A DNA stretch of 32,429 nucleotides from an uncultured Collinsella sp. (GTDB lineage: Bacteria; Actinomycetota; Coriobacteriia; Coriobacteriales; Coriobacteriaceae). Location of the stretch: the NCBI GenBank assembly GCA_937934165.1, contig CALGZX010000010.1, positions 1 through 32,429 of the forward strand. Direction: 5' to 3'. Below, one piece after another: positions 14,463 to 21,707 of the stretch. How positions within the stretch are numbered: position 1 is the stretch's first letter; each line of letters opens with the position of its first letter. The translations under genes and the position numbers were made by a program. The notes below the pieces were generated by a model. It did not search any database. It saw only the letters and a list, made by a program, of their open reading frames with translations, and was not told the DNA's origin.

Positions 14463-16127
14463 TTGAAGGTTGATTTCACTCTGATCAATCCGGTGAATCA
14501 CTACAGGAAGACCCTTGTTGATAATCTGGCCATCTTGAATCTAAGGGCCGTTTCTGAAGCAGCGGGATTTTCAACTCACGTTATTGACTTTCAGCGTAAG
14601 TTCCTCGAAGAAGAAAAGACTTTTTCAAAAGAAATCTATCGGTGGTTCTCCGACGAAATAAAAGCAATCGACTCCCATGTTTTTGGTGTTTCAATCATGA
14701 ACGCCTCTTATATCTGGGGCATCATGATAGCGAAGATTATTAAACGGGCTCATCCCGAATCGGTTATCATATTTGGTGGTCCCCAGATCACTTCACTTCG
14801 AGAAATGGTTTTTCAGGATTGTCCCGAGGTTGACTTTCTATCGATCTTTGATGGGGAAGAAACCCTCCCGCTTCTACTCGAATATATTGCTTGCGGCGCT
14901 CAGGGCGATTTACCTAAAAATTCGATTTCTAAAACCGGGGATTCTGGATTATGCGAGTTGATTGAATACGACATTAACAACCTTCCGGAACTCGACTACT
15001 CCAATTCATACGGCATGAACGTGGTCAACATTGAGGCAGGTAGAGGTTGCCCGTTTAATTGCTACTATTGCTCATCCAGAGTGCTTCTCGGTCAGAAAGC
15101 GCGATTTCTTAATGTCGACAAACTGCTCGAAACCTCGCAGCGTGTCTACGATTGCATGGCAAAAACCGGCACTCTTTCTTCAATTAACTATAACCATGAT
15201 AACTTTTTAGCATCGCACAAGTACTTCTTTGAATTTGCAGTCAAAAAATATGCAATGAATTATGATTTCAAATACAACTGTGAGGGACGAATCGATACGA
15301 TAACTCCCGAGATCATTGGCCTACTTAAGGCAACCGGATGTATCTCCGTATTTGTTGGCTTGGAAACTGGCTCGCAAAGAATACAGCGAATCTGCCGGAA
15401 AAACTTGAATCTTAAAAAAGTAATTCCTACGGTAAAATCCATCATTTCCTCTGGCATGAGATTCGAAACCAATTTTATCATCGGTTTTCCAGAAGAAACA
15501 TATTCCGAAGTACTCGACACCCTTGCCCTTGCTCAAGAAGTCGCGTCGACCAGTTTTATGTCAAACGTTGACTTTTCCTATATGAGCCCAGAGCCTCTTA
15601 CTGATGTTGCTCAAGGGGTGAATAAAGAGGATTATATCATCGTAAAAGAATCTCAGTATTACTTAGATTTACTTGCTGCCGGAATTGACCCAAACAGCCT
15701 GTCACCTCTTCATTTCAATCATCTGTACACAGTCAGGAATGAAAATTACGACATTCTTGACGTGCTCGCGCGTGCCGATACGTATTTTGATTTGATAAAC
15801 CATTTTAAATTCGCAACCTACCTTATGATTCATCGAGATGGTAGAAGCATTGAAGATATTTTTGAAATGTGTCGCGATCGTGATGCATTTGCCGTTGCAG
15901 AAAGCTATACGGCAACTCTAGATCAAGCTGGGGTGTATTATGCGGTTTCTTGTTTCGAAATCGACCGGCTGGCAATAGTTCGTCGAGAAGAAAGAGCGCA
16001 GGATGTCCTATTCTATCGATACCCTGTTCAAAAGCTTTATCAGCTCTTCATTGAGACTATGAACATTTCAGGCTTCGAATCAGTGGCGAGCACCCCGACA
16101 AAAATAGTCGTTAGGAGTGCCAAATGA
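14463..16127 (+). CDS. B12-binding radical SAM enzyme, RiPP maturase candidate
   Basis: 554 residues starting at TTG, with AAAGGAG seven bases upstream. Residues 1-165 resemble a cobalamin-binding Rossmann domain (VDFTLINPVNHYRK, then VIIFGGPQITS). The radical SAM core starts near 190 with GRGC-PFN-C-YY-C: cysteines 196, 200 and 203 bind the 4Fe-4S cluster in the canonical CxxxCxxC. GLETGSQR (near 299) is the SAM-side glycine-rich turn typical of the class. Residues about 400-554 are an unassigned extension. Such enzymes C-methylate or rearrange unactivated carbons, here presumably on the 39-residue peptide. It ends with a four-base ATGA overlap into the exporter. Confidence 0.9.
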   Translation: MKVDFTLINPVNHYRKTLVDNLAILNLRAVSEAAGFSTHVIDFQRKFLEEEKTFSKEIYRWFSDEIKAIDSHVFGVSIMNASYIWGIMIAKIIKRAHPESVIIFGGPQITSLREMVFQDCPEVDFLSIFDGEETLPLLLEYIACGAQGDLPKNSISKTGDSGLCELIEYDINNLPELDYSNSYGMNVVNIEAGRGCPFNCYYCSSRVLLGQKARFLNVDKLLETSQRVYDCMAKTGTLSSINYNHDNFLASHKYFFEFAVKKYAMNYDFKYNCEGRIDTITPEIIGLLKATGCISVFVGLETGSQRIQRICRKNLNLKKVIPTVKSIISSGMRFETNFIIGFPEETYSEVLDTLALAQEVASTSFMSNVDFSYMSPEPLTDVAQGVNKEDYIIVKESQYYLDLLAAGIDPNSLSPLHFNHLYTVRNENYDILDVLARADTYFDLINHFKFATYLMIHRDGRSIEDIFEMCRDRDAFAVAESYTATLDQAGVYYAVSCFEIDRLAIVRREERAQDVLFYRYPVQKLYQLFIETMNISGFESVASTPTKIVVRSAK

Positions 16128-17323
16128 ATAAGAATGCCACTGCGCAGCTGCACATCTATTCCGCCTTTTTCGTTCTCGCGGGATTTGTTTTAAATCGGGG
16201 AGTGTTTCTACTTTTCCTTGCGGATAAAGGAATGTCTGTCACGGAAATCGCGCTTTATCAAGCCCTGTACAACATTGCAACGGTCGTCCTCGAGCTGCCA
16301 ACAGGGCTGGTAGGCGATTTCTTTGGAAAGAAGTTCTCGATTCAAGTGGGCGTTCTGCTTCTTTTCTTCCATACGGCTGGCATGCTGTTGCTCTCAGGCC
16401 CCTTTCTCGTCGCGCTTTCCCTTGTTGAGGCACTCGCCTACTCCCTTCAATCGGGATCCGAACAAGCACTTTTATATGAAATTGCCCGAAATGCCGGTCA
16501 AGGAGAGCGCTTCCTCACCATCAACGCTCGGCTGCTTGCCGCGCAATCAATCGCGACGGGAGTGGCAATCGTACTTGGATCATTCATTGCCCAAGTATCT
16601 TGGAGTGCCCTCTACGTATGCGTTTCCGTTTTCTATCTCCTGCAGCTTTTCCTTCTGTATCCCATTGAGAGGATGGAAACGACTCATTCCAAAAACTCTG
16701 GGGAGGAAAGGTTTGACGTAGCCAAGATCTTCAGACGCGAAACCTGGTGCATTGGAGAATCCGCTTTTGCGGTGTTGCTTCTTCTAATCGGCACAAGCAT
16801 GCTCGACGGATTCTACGGGAGTTATTACAACTTGAATCAGTTGGTATTCGACGCATTTGATGCTCCCGTCTCCATAATAGGAATCTTTTTCGGTGCATCC
16901 TATGCAGTAAATGCGACGGCCTACATTGCAGCAGATTTCTTCTCATCGCGTTTCGGGAAAAGAAATACCATGCTCGGCTCGATGCTAATCGAGGCCGGCC
17001 TTTTCATGATTCTTCCGTGGCTCGCTTCAAATCCGCTGTGCTTGTTTGGCCTTAGCATGGTGCTTTGCTTTCTCCCAGAAGTGGTGTACATCACTTCGGA
17101 AAACTTAATCCAAGACGCGATAGCGGACGATCTCCGCGCGACGATCCTTTCCGTCGCGTCTCTGGTAAGGGCTCTCTTTTCTGCAATGTTTTTCTCCATA
17201 TTTGGATATGTGTTGGGGTTATATCCCATTCAGATAGCGCTCGGTGTTATTGGCGCAATCGCGATAGCAATTACCGCCGTTGTTTCTTTAAAAATGGTAG
17301 GAATACATGTCTCCAAGAATTGA
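16124..17323 (+). CDS. MFS transporter, probable peptide exporter
   Basis: 399 residues with about twelve hydrophobic segments. The MFS motif A lies between helices 2 and 3 (GLVGDFFGKK, residues 64-73). A charged central loop near 182-203 (ERMETTHSKNSGEERFD) separates two halves. The start overlaps the radical SAM gene by four bases (ATGA), so the two are co-translated. MFS proteins of this type export finished products, for example MccC and PaaC in E1-dependent peptide systems. Export of the modified peptide, with self-protection, is the likely role. Confidence 0.85.
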   Translation: MNKNATAQLHIYSAFFVLAGFVLNRGVFLLFLADKGMSVTEIALYQALYNIATVVLELPTGLVGDFFGKKFSIQVGVLLLFFHTAGMLLLSGPFLVALSLVEALAYSLQSGSEQALLYEIARNAGQGERFLTINARLLAAQSIATGVAIVLGSFIAQVSWSALYVCVSVFYLLQLFLLYPIERMETTHSKNSGEERFDVAKIFRRETWCIGESAFAVLLLLIGTSMLDGFYGSYYNLNQLVFDAFDAPVSIIGIFFGASYAVNATAYIAADFFSSRFGKRNTMLGSMLIEAGLFMILPWLASNPLCLFGLSMVLCFLPEVVYITSENLIQDAIADDLRATILSVASLVRALFSAMFFSIFGYVLGLYPIQIALGVIGAIAIAITAVVSLKMVGIHVSKN

Positions 17324-18548
17324 TATATCGATTGACGAGCTGCCCGAAGCGTCGAGCCTTCTTGATGGACATGACTATTCGTCACAAATCATTCAGCGTA
17401 TCGCCGGGGTTCCAGTAATACTCGATGCATCGGGATGCCCTCATTCCCCTTTTTTCGAAGTTGAATATGATGACAGGACGATTAGGTTTACAAGTCGACA
17501 TGATAATGAGCATATTGTCGAGTTGGGGAGGAAGCTTGACTACGTCCATCACAATTGCAGCGGCTTTCTAAAGACTTTCTTTTTGAGAATAGATGTAATT
17601 GATGGTCACTGCTATTCGCTAAGCAATCATGCAAAGTCGCTGTCCATTGCATTCCGGACCGGAGGAAGGGTGGGACCATTTTTACATCTCCTCTCTTCTC
17701 ACTATTTTTGTGTCAATGATTTTTCTGTTACGCAAATCGGAAGGCAGGAAGTCAAACTGAGCAGCGCTGCGTGCACTCAGACTATGACGATAAAGCGCAT
17801 CGAGAATAGATGGATTGACGTCTTGTGTTTTCTTCTCGGAAGAACCATGGCAAGCTGCAATACAAACATGCCCTTATTAATTGAGCGCTATTGCAAGAGC
17901 GCGCGGCTGCACCATGGATTATCTGGCATAGAGGCTGTTATCGTTTTTTCAAACAAGCACTCTCCCTATTTCGCCGACGAAGAAGGACGTAGGAACATCC
18001 TCTCTCTCGTTGACACAGAGGCAATCAGAAGACTTCTGTCGCCGAAACTGAAAGATCCTTCCTTCGATTACGGCGTGAATAAATCCGATGAACAAAGAGA
18101 GATAACTGCGAAATTATCAATTTCATACGACAAATACTACCCCAATAAAAAGATTGTAAAACTTATAGCGCTTCAATTAGCATCGTCAGGCAGGTATCAT
18201 CCAAAACTCATGTCGAGTGATTATTTCTCCCCTCAATCGGATTGGGCGGATATACACCTGCTTTTAATTCCGAATACTTTCAATGACCCTATTTTTATCT
18301 ACTATCAACTCGCACTACTGACGGGCTTGGGCAACCGAATGCGTCTCCAAAAGTATTTATCGGTTTTGAGCAGGTATTTTTCTGGCATGATTTCGCGCCA
18401 GGCGTTTAACGAGAGAGCCGTCGAACTGTTTGGCGAGGCTGCGTGTTTTCTGCCGATCGGACGACTCTCCAGCGCCTTCTTCATGCGAAACACTTTTCCA
18501 GAAGAAGGCTTGAGGGAAAGGATATTAAATGTTCTATTGGAACGATAG
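17307..18548 (+). CDS. 413-residue protein of unknown family in the RiPP operon
   Basis: It starts inside the exporter gene (17-base overlap) and runs 20 bases into the E1-like gene, so it belongs to the operon. No P-loop, radical SAM, FMN, YcaO or protease motif can be seen. It is rich in Cys and His in its first half (SGCPHS near 40, YVHHNCSGF near 73, SSHYFC near 128, SARLHHGLSG near 200), and the C-terminal part looks all-helical. It could be a further modifying enzyme, a leader-binding partner of the E1-like protein or an immunity factor. The name stays open; the coding call is firm. Confidence 0.85.
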   Translation: MSPRIDISIDELPEASSLLDGHDYSSQIIQRIAGVPVILDASGCPHSPFFEVEYDDRTIRFTSRHDNEHIVELGRKLDYVHHNCSGFLKTFFLRIDVIDGHCYSLSNHAKSLSIAFRTGGRVGPFLHLLSSHYFCVNDFSVTQIGRQEVKLSSAACTQTMTIKRIENRWIDVLCFLLGRTMASCNTNMPLLIERYCKSARLHHGLSGIEAVIVFSNKHSPYFADEEGRRNILSLVDTEAIRRLLSPKLKDPSFDYGVNKSDEQREITAKLSISYDKYYPNKKIVKLIALQLASSGRYHPKLMSSDYFSPQSDWADIHLLLIPNTFNDPIFIYYQLALLTGLGNRMRLQKYLSVLSRYFSGMISRQAFNERAVELFGEAACFLPIGRLSSAFFMRNTFPEEGLRERILNVLLER

Positions 18549-19524
18549 TGCTTATATCAGGAGAGATTCCAACGAACTTATATTGCAAGGATTAAAATCG
18601 CGAGTGAGGGTCAAAATCTCTGATTTGAGTACAAATCTTTTTGAGCAGCTCGCCAAACAAAATATGATAGATGAGACGAACCTTGAAGCTCGCGAGCAAC
18701 GATTCTTGCTAAGGCTCAACGAACTTGGTTTTCTAGAAACTGAAGAATACGAGCTGGAATCACCCCACTCGAGGACAGCTCGCTTTTTGTCTTATTATTC
18801 CGACGCTCCACTGACGTTACTTAAGCAAATCGGCACCGTTCATCTTGCCATCGTTGGTATGGGCGGCATAGGGCAGGTGGTGGCGGAGCATTTGGCTGCT
18901 GCTGGAGTTCGGCATTTTACATTAATCGACGGGGATCGAGTTGAGAGGTCAAACGTAAATCGTCAGTTTCTTGTTGGTCCCGACGAAATAGGAGAAGCAA
19001 AAGTAGAGGCAGTTTCCAAAACACTTGTTAATCGCTATCCGGATCTTTCGCTTAATCCAGTTGCGTCTTACGTCCGCTCTGCCGAAGAACTCATGCGTTG
19101 CGTTCCTTCGAGGACTTCAATGCTTGTTTGCGCTGCAGACTGTGTGGAGGGGGTCAATCCCAGGTCAATAGTTCTTGAAGCATGTATAGAAAAGGACATT
19201 CCCTGTGCATTTTGTGCTGTTGGAGTAGCTGATGGGGAAATTGGTCCTATTCTCGAAAAGCAGGGCGATATGAAATCCTATCTCTCTTTCCTCCAGCGAG
19301 CCGAAGAGAACATAGTCCGCATGCCCGTGCCAAAGGGATCAATTTGTTTTACGAACACTCTTGTGGGAACTGCACTGGCAATGGAGATATACCGATATCT
19401 TTGTACAGGATCGAGCCCCATGCATCAACATACATGCTTCTGCTCCTTCATGAACTTTAAGGGTTTAATGTACAAGAGGGTAGGCAGCGAGAATGATACG
19501 AATTCTGTAAAGAAATCCCTGTGA
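18529..19524 (+). CDS. E1/ThiF-like adenylating enzyme of the RiPP operon
   Basis: 331 residues; the ribosome site (AAAGGA) lies within the previous gene. Residues 1-95 are a mixed alpha/beta head, the place where MccB and related enzymes carry a RiPP recognition element. The E1 core follows: nucleotide-binding GMGGIG at 110-115, the acidic LIDGD at 132-136, and SNVNRQFL at 141-148 with the conserved Arg145-Gln146. C226-AF-C229 and C303-F-C305 could form the structural zinc site. E1-like enzymes use ATP to adenylate a C-terminal carboxylate, as MccB does on its heptapeptide and PaaA is thought to do in pantocin. The substrate here is presumably the 39-residue peptide ending in Cys. Confidence 0.88.
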   Translation: MFYWNDSAYIRRDSNELILQGLKSRVRVKISDLSTNLFEQLAKQNMIDETNLEAREQRFLLRLNELGFLETEEYELESPHSRTARFLSYYSDAPLTLLKQIGTVHLAIVGMGGIGQVVAEHLAAAGVRHFTLIDGDRVERSNVNRQFLVGPDEIGEAKVEAVSKTLVNRYPDLSLNPVASYVRSAEELMRCVPSRTSMLVCAADCVEGVNPRSIVLEACIEKDIPCAFCAVGVADGEIGPILEKQGDMKSYLSFLQRAEENIVRMPVPKGSICFTNTLVGTALAMEIYRYLCTGSSPMHQHTCFCSFMNFKGLMYKRVGSENDTNSVKKSL

Positions 19525-19892
19525 AGCATTGACTTGAAAAAACCCTGTTCTTCGCCCGTAGGAATGGCAGAAGGCTCGAAAATATGGAAAGCAACAGATA
19601 AAGAAAGGGATTAAACGTTGGGGCTCTATAACAAAAAGGGGCGCTGTTTTTCTACCTTGGTGTCGGTTTTGAGTACTGAACATAGTTAGTACTGTCGTTC
19701 TACAAGAACGGTACTGCCTCTCCGCGCAAGGCGGTCCCGGCTTTCCACTACACGGATGCCGACGCCAGCTCCAGCGCGATCGCGTCGAAAATGTTGGTGT
19801 AATGGTGGCACCCTAACGTCCGTTTAACGAAGAACCAGGCGATGAGATTTTGAGCTTCAGGCTTTAGATCTCAGAATAGCGATGCGCTGTTT
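19525..19892. other. 368-base gap, possible IS debris
   Basis: No complete gene is seen. GGGGCTCTATAACAAAAAGG (19619 onward) looks like the end of an insertion sequence, and a hairpin with AGTAC/GTACT and CGTTCT/AGAACG arms lies near 19689-19713. On the minus strand about 40 open codons (AWFFVKRTLGCHHYTNIFDA) overlap the conserved 33-nt element; they may be decayed coding sequence. No clear terminator for the RiPP operon was found. Confidence 0.35.
19844..19876 (-). promoter_or_regulatory. conserved 33-nt element after ATPase gene 2
   Basis: The second copy of the element at 11868-11900 (29 of 33 identical), 16 bases past the stop of this ATPase. TGAGAT and ATCTCA at its ends are complementary. 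See the first copy for possible roles. Confidence 0.5.
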
Positions 19893-21158
19893 TTAGACAC
19901 CAAGCGTATCGACCGGAGCGATAACGATGCCTTCGCTAGTTACGTGAGCCGGCATACCAAACCCGATGACGATGAGTTTCGCCGCAGGCGGCCTCTCCCC
20001 GCGATCGACCAGCTTTCGCTCGAGTCGAAGCAGATTTTCCACTGCCTCTGGGACTTGGGGGCTCCCAAGCTTGACCTCAACGGCAACCCACGAGCCGTCA
20101 CGACGATGGACAATCGCGTCGACCTCCAGGTCGTCAGCGTCGTGGTAGTGGGATACGGTCGCATCGCTGACCGCCGCGTAAACCTTGAGATCGTGCAGCA
20201 CGAGGGATTCGAAGAGCAAGCCAAGGGTCTTCGGATCGGATGACAACGACTCCGGGTCCGCGCCGATGAGGGCGACGGCGAGCGATGGGTCCGCAAGGTG
20301 CCGCTTCGCGCCCTGCCGCAGCTTCACCGGCGACCTGAGAGCCGGATGCCACGCGGGGACATCGTCGACGATATTGATACGGCGCAGCGCGTCCATGTAA
20401 CCGGTAATCGTATTCTTTGAGACGTCAACGCCCAAATCCCTTTCGATGGACTTCATCCCGGCAAGGGTCGATTCATTGCGCGCAAGCGAAGAAAGCAAGG
20501 CCCTTACCTTAACCGGGTCGCGTTTCACTCCATCCGCCCTCGAAACGTCAGACTCGCAAACACCGTCAATATAGGCGGCGGCTATCCGCATCGCGTCGGC
20601 AGTTGTCTTACCGACCGCTTGGGGCCAACCGCCGCGGCAGAGCAAATCCGCGATACCGGCGATACCGGCGATGGATCCGAGTGACGCCGCAACGGGATCG
20701 CCGGCGAGCAGCGCCCCAAGCGAGACGGCTCCTGACGAAATGCCGAGCTCGAAAAGCGTCATGGTATCCATCCGCAAACGGGCGATTCGACCCACACCGC
20801 TGTGCATCGGCTGGTTCTCGGCTCGCGGCGTCGCAGATCCGGTGAGAATGAACTGTCCGGGCTCCCCTCCCCTGGCATCGCATTCGAATCGCACGGCATC
20901 CCATAGCTTCGGTTCCTCCTGCCATTCGTCGACAAGCCTCGGGGTCGGTCCGACAATTGCCTGGGCCGGATCGAGACGAGCGAGCTGGAGGGCCGCAAAA
21001 CCGCCAGATGGGTCGGAGAGAGATAACGATGACTCGGCAAATCTCTGGGCTGTCGTTGTCTTTCCACACCATTTCGGCCCCTGAATGAGCACGGCACCGA
21101 AAATGCCAAGGTCGCGCTCGACCAAGCAGTCGACGCACCGTCCTATATACCTATCCAT
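19893..21158 (-). CDS. AAA ATPase with DUF4143 domain (paralogue 2)
   Basis: 421 residues from the ATG at 21158, which has GGAGG nine bases upstream; the TTG five codons earlier overlaps that site. Walker A GPKWCGKTT is at residues 27-35, with RLVDEWQEEPKLWD and LTGSATPRAE as in paralogue 1, and DLEVDAIV then WVAVEVKLGS for the nuclease-like C-terminal part. The two proteins align over their full length, with whole stretches identical (LRMDTMTLFELG). Its codon use is more GC-rich than paralogue 1, so the copies probably arrived separately. Four iterons of 23-bp period precede it. The cellular role is unknown. Confidence 0.85.
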   Translation of the reverse strand: MDRYIGRCVDCLVERDLGIFGAVLIQGPKWCGKTTTAQRFAESSLSLSDPSGGFAALQLARLDPAQAIVGPTPRLVDEWQEEPKLWDAVRFECDARGGEPGQFILTGSATPRAENQPMHSGVGRIARLRMDTMTLFELGISSGAVSLGALLAGDPVAASLGSIAGIAGIADLLCRGGWPQAVGKTTADAMRIAAAYIDGVCESDVSRADGVKRDPVKVRALLSSLARNESTLAGMKSIERDLGVDVSKNTITGYMDALRRINIVDDVPAWHPALRSPVKLRQGAKRHLADPSLAVALIGADPESLSSDPKTLGLLFESLVLHDLKVYAAVSDATVSHYHDADDLEVDAIVHRRDGSWVAVEVKLGSPQVPEAVENLLRLERKLVDRGERPPAAKLIVIGFGMPAHVTSEGIVIAPVDTLGV

Positions 21159-21208
21159 CGCCTTTCCCTCCAATCATCCACTTGAAATTATACTGTCTAT
21201 CTGCGTCG

Positions 21209-21290
21209 TTGGGACAAATAACGATGACTTATTGGGACAAATAACGATGACTTATTGGGACGATTGACGATGGTTCGTTGGGACGATTTC
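21209..21290. repeat. four iterons, 23-bp period, upstream of ATPase 2
   Basis: Units beginning TTGGGAC start at 21209, 21232, 21255 and 21278. The first two are identical over all 23 bases (they include GGGACAAATAACGATGACTT); the third and fourth diverge. The array sits 51 bases before the ATPase start, on the promoter side. Its period equals that of the array before paralogue 1, but the sequence differs. Confidence 0.8.
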
Positions 21291-21346
21291 CATTTTCTTA
21301 AGGCACTAATCAACGAGACCCACTGTGAACTATGAGACGGATAAAT

Positions 21347-21583
21347 TTAGCTGACGCCTCTCATGAGTTCAGCAATGCTGATTTGAAATCCGTCGGCAAT
21401 CTTCTTGAGATTTGAGAGGCTAACATTACGCCGCCCGACTTCAATGCTCGCGTAGTAGGAACGATCCATTTCAATCAAATTGGCAAACTGCTCCTGGCTG
21501 CACCCGAGTCCAGCGCGGAGCTCTTTACATCTCAAGCCGAATGATTTCTGAAGCGTCTTCGTATCCATGACAAGAAGAGTCAT
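21347..21583 (-). CDS. XRE-family helix-turn-helix regulator
   Basis: 78 residues, nearly all one HTH_3 (Cro/CI-type) domain: FGLRCKELRAGLGCSQEQFA, then LIEMDRSYYASIEVGRRNVS and LKKIADGFQISIAELM. Start choice is uncertain: ATG at 21583 or 21568, neither with a good ribosome site. A 9-base inverted repeat spans the start codon, suggesting self-repression. It is divergent from the large surface-protein gene and may regulate it. Confidence 0.8.
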   Translation of the reverse strand: MTLLVMDTKTLQKSFGLRCKELRAGLGCSQEQFANLIEMDRSYYASIEVGRRNVSLSNLKKIADGFQISIAELMRGVS

Positions 21584-21587
21584 GGAT
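21563..21587. promoter_or_regulatory. inverted repeat over the regulator's start
   Basis: ATCCATGAC (21563-21571) and GTCATGGAT (21579-21587) form a perfect 9-base dyad with a seven-base spacer. It covers both candidate starts of the XRE gene and abuts the presumed promoter of the divergent surface-protein gene, a fitting place for an operator. Confidence 0.45.
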
Positions 21588-21615
21588 TGTTGTATTTATG
21601 CCAACGGACTATATA
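21587..21615 (+). promoter_or_regulatory. candidate promoter of the surface-protein gene
   Basis: TTGTTG (21587-21592), 17 bases, then TATATA (21610-21615) make a plausible sigma-70-type promoter about 95 bases upstream of the surface-protein start. The -35 box touches the inverted repeat over the regulator gene, so the regulator could block it. Confidence 0.4.
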
Positions 21616-21707
21616 CAATAATCCCAGTTGAGGCGCATAATTATCTCTATTGGAAAGAGCTCTGATGCCCAGTCGGATAGGGCACGGAAAAGGAATGGAA
21701 CCGCACA

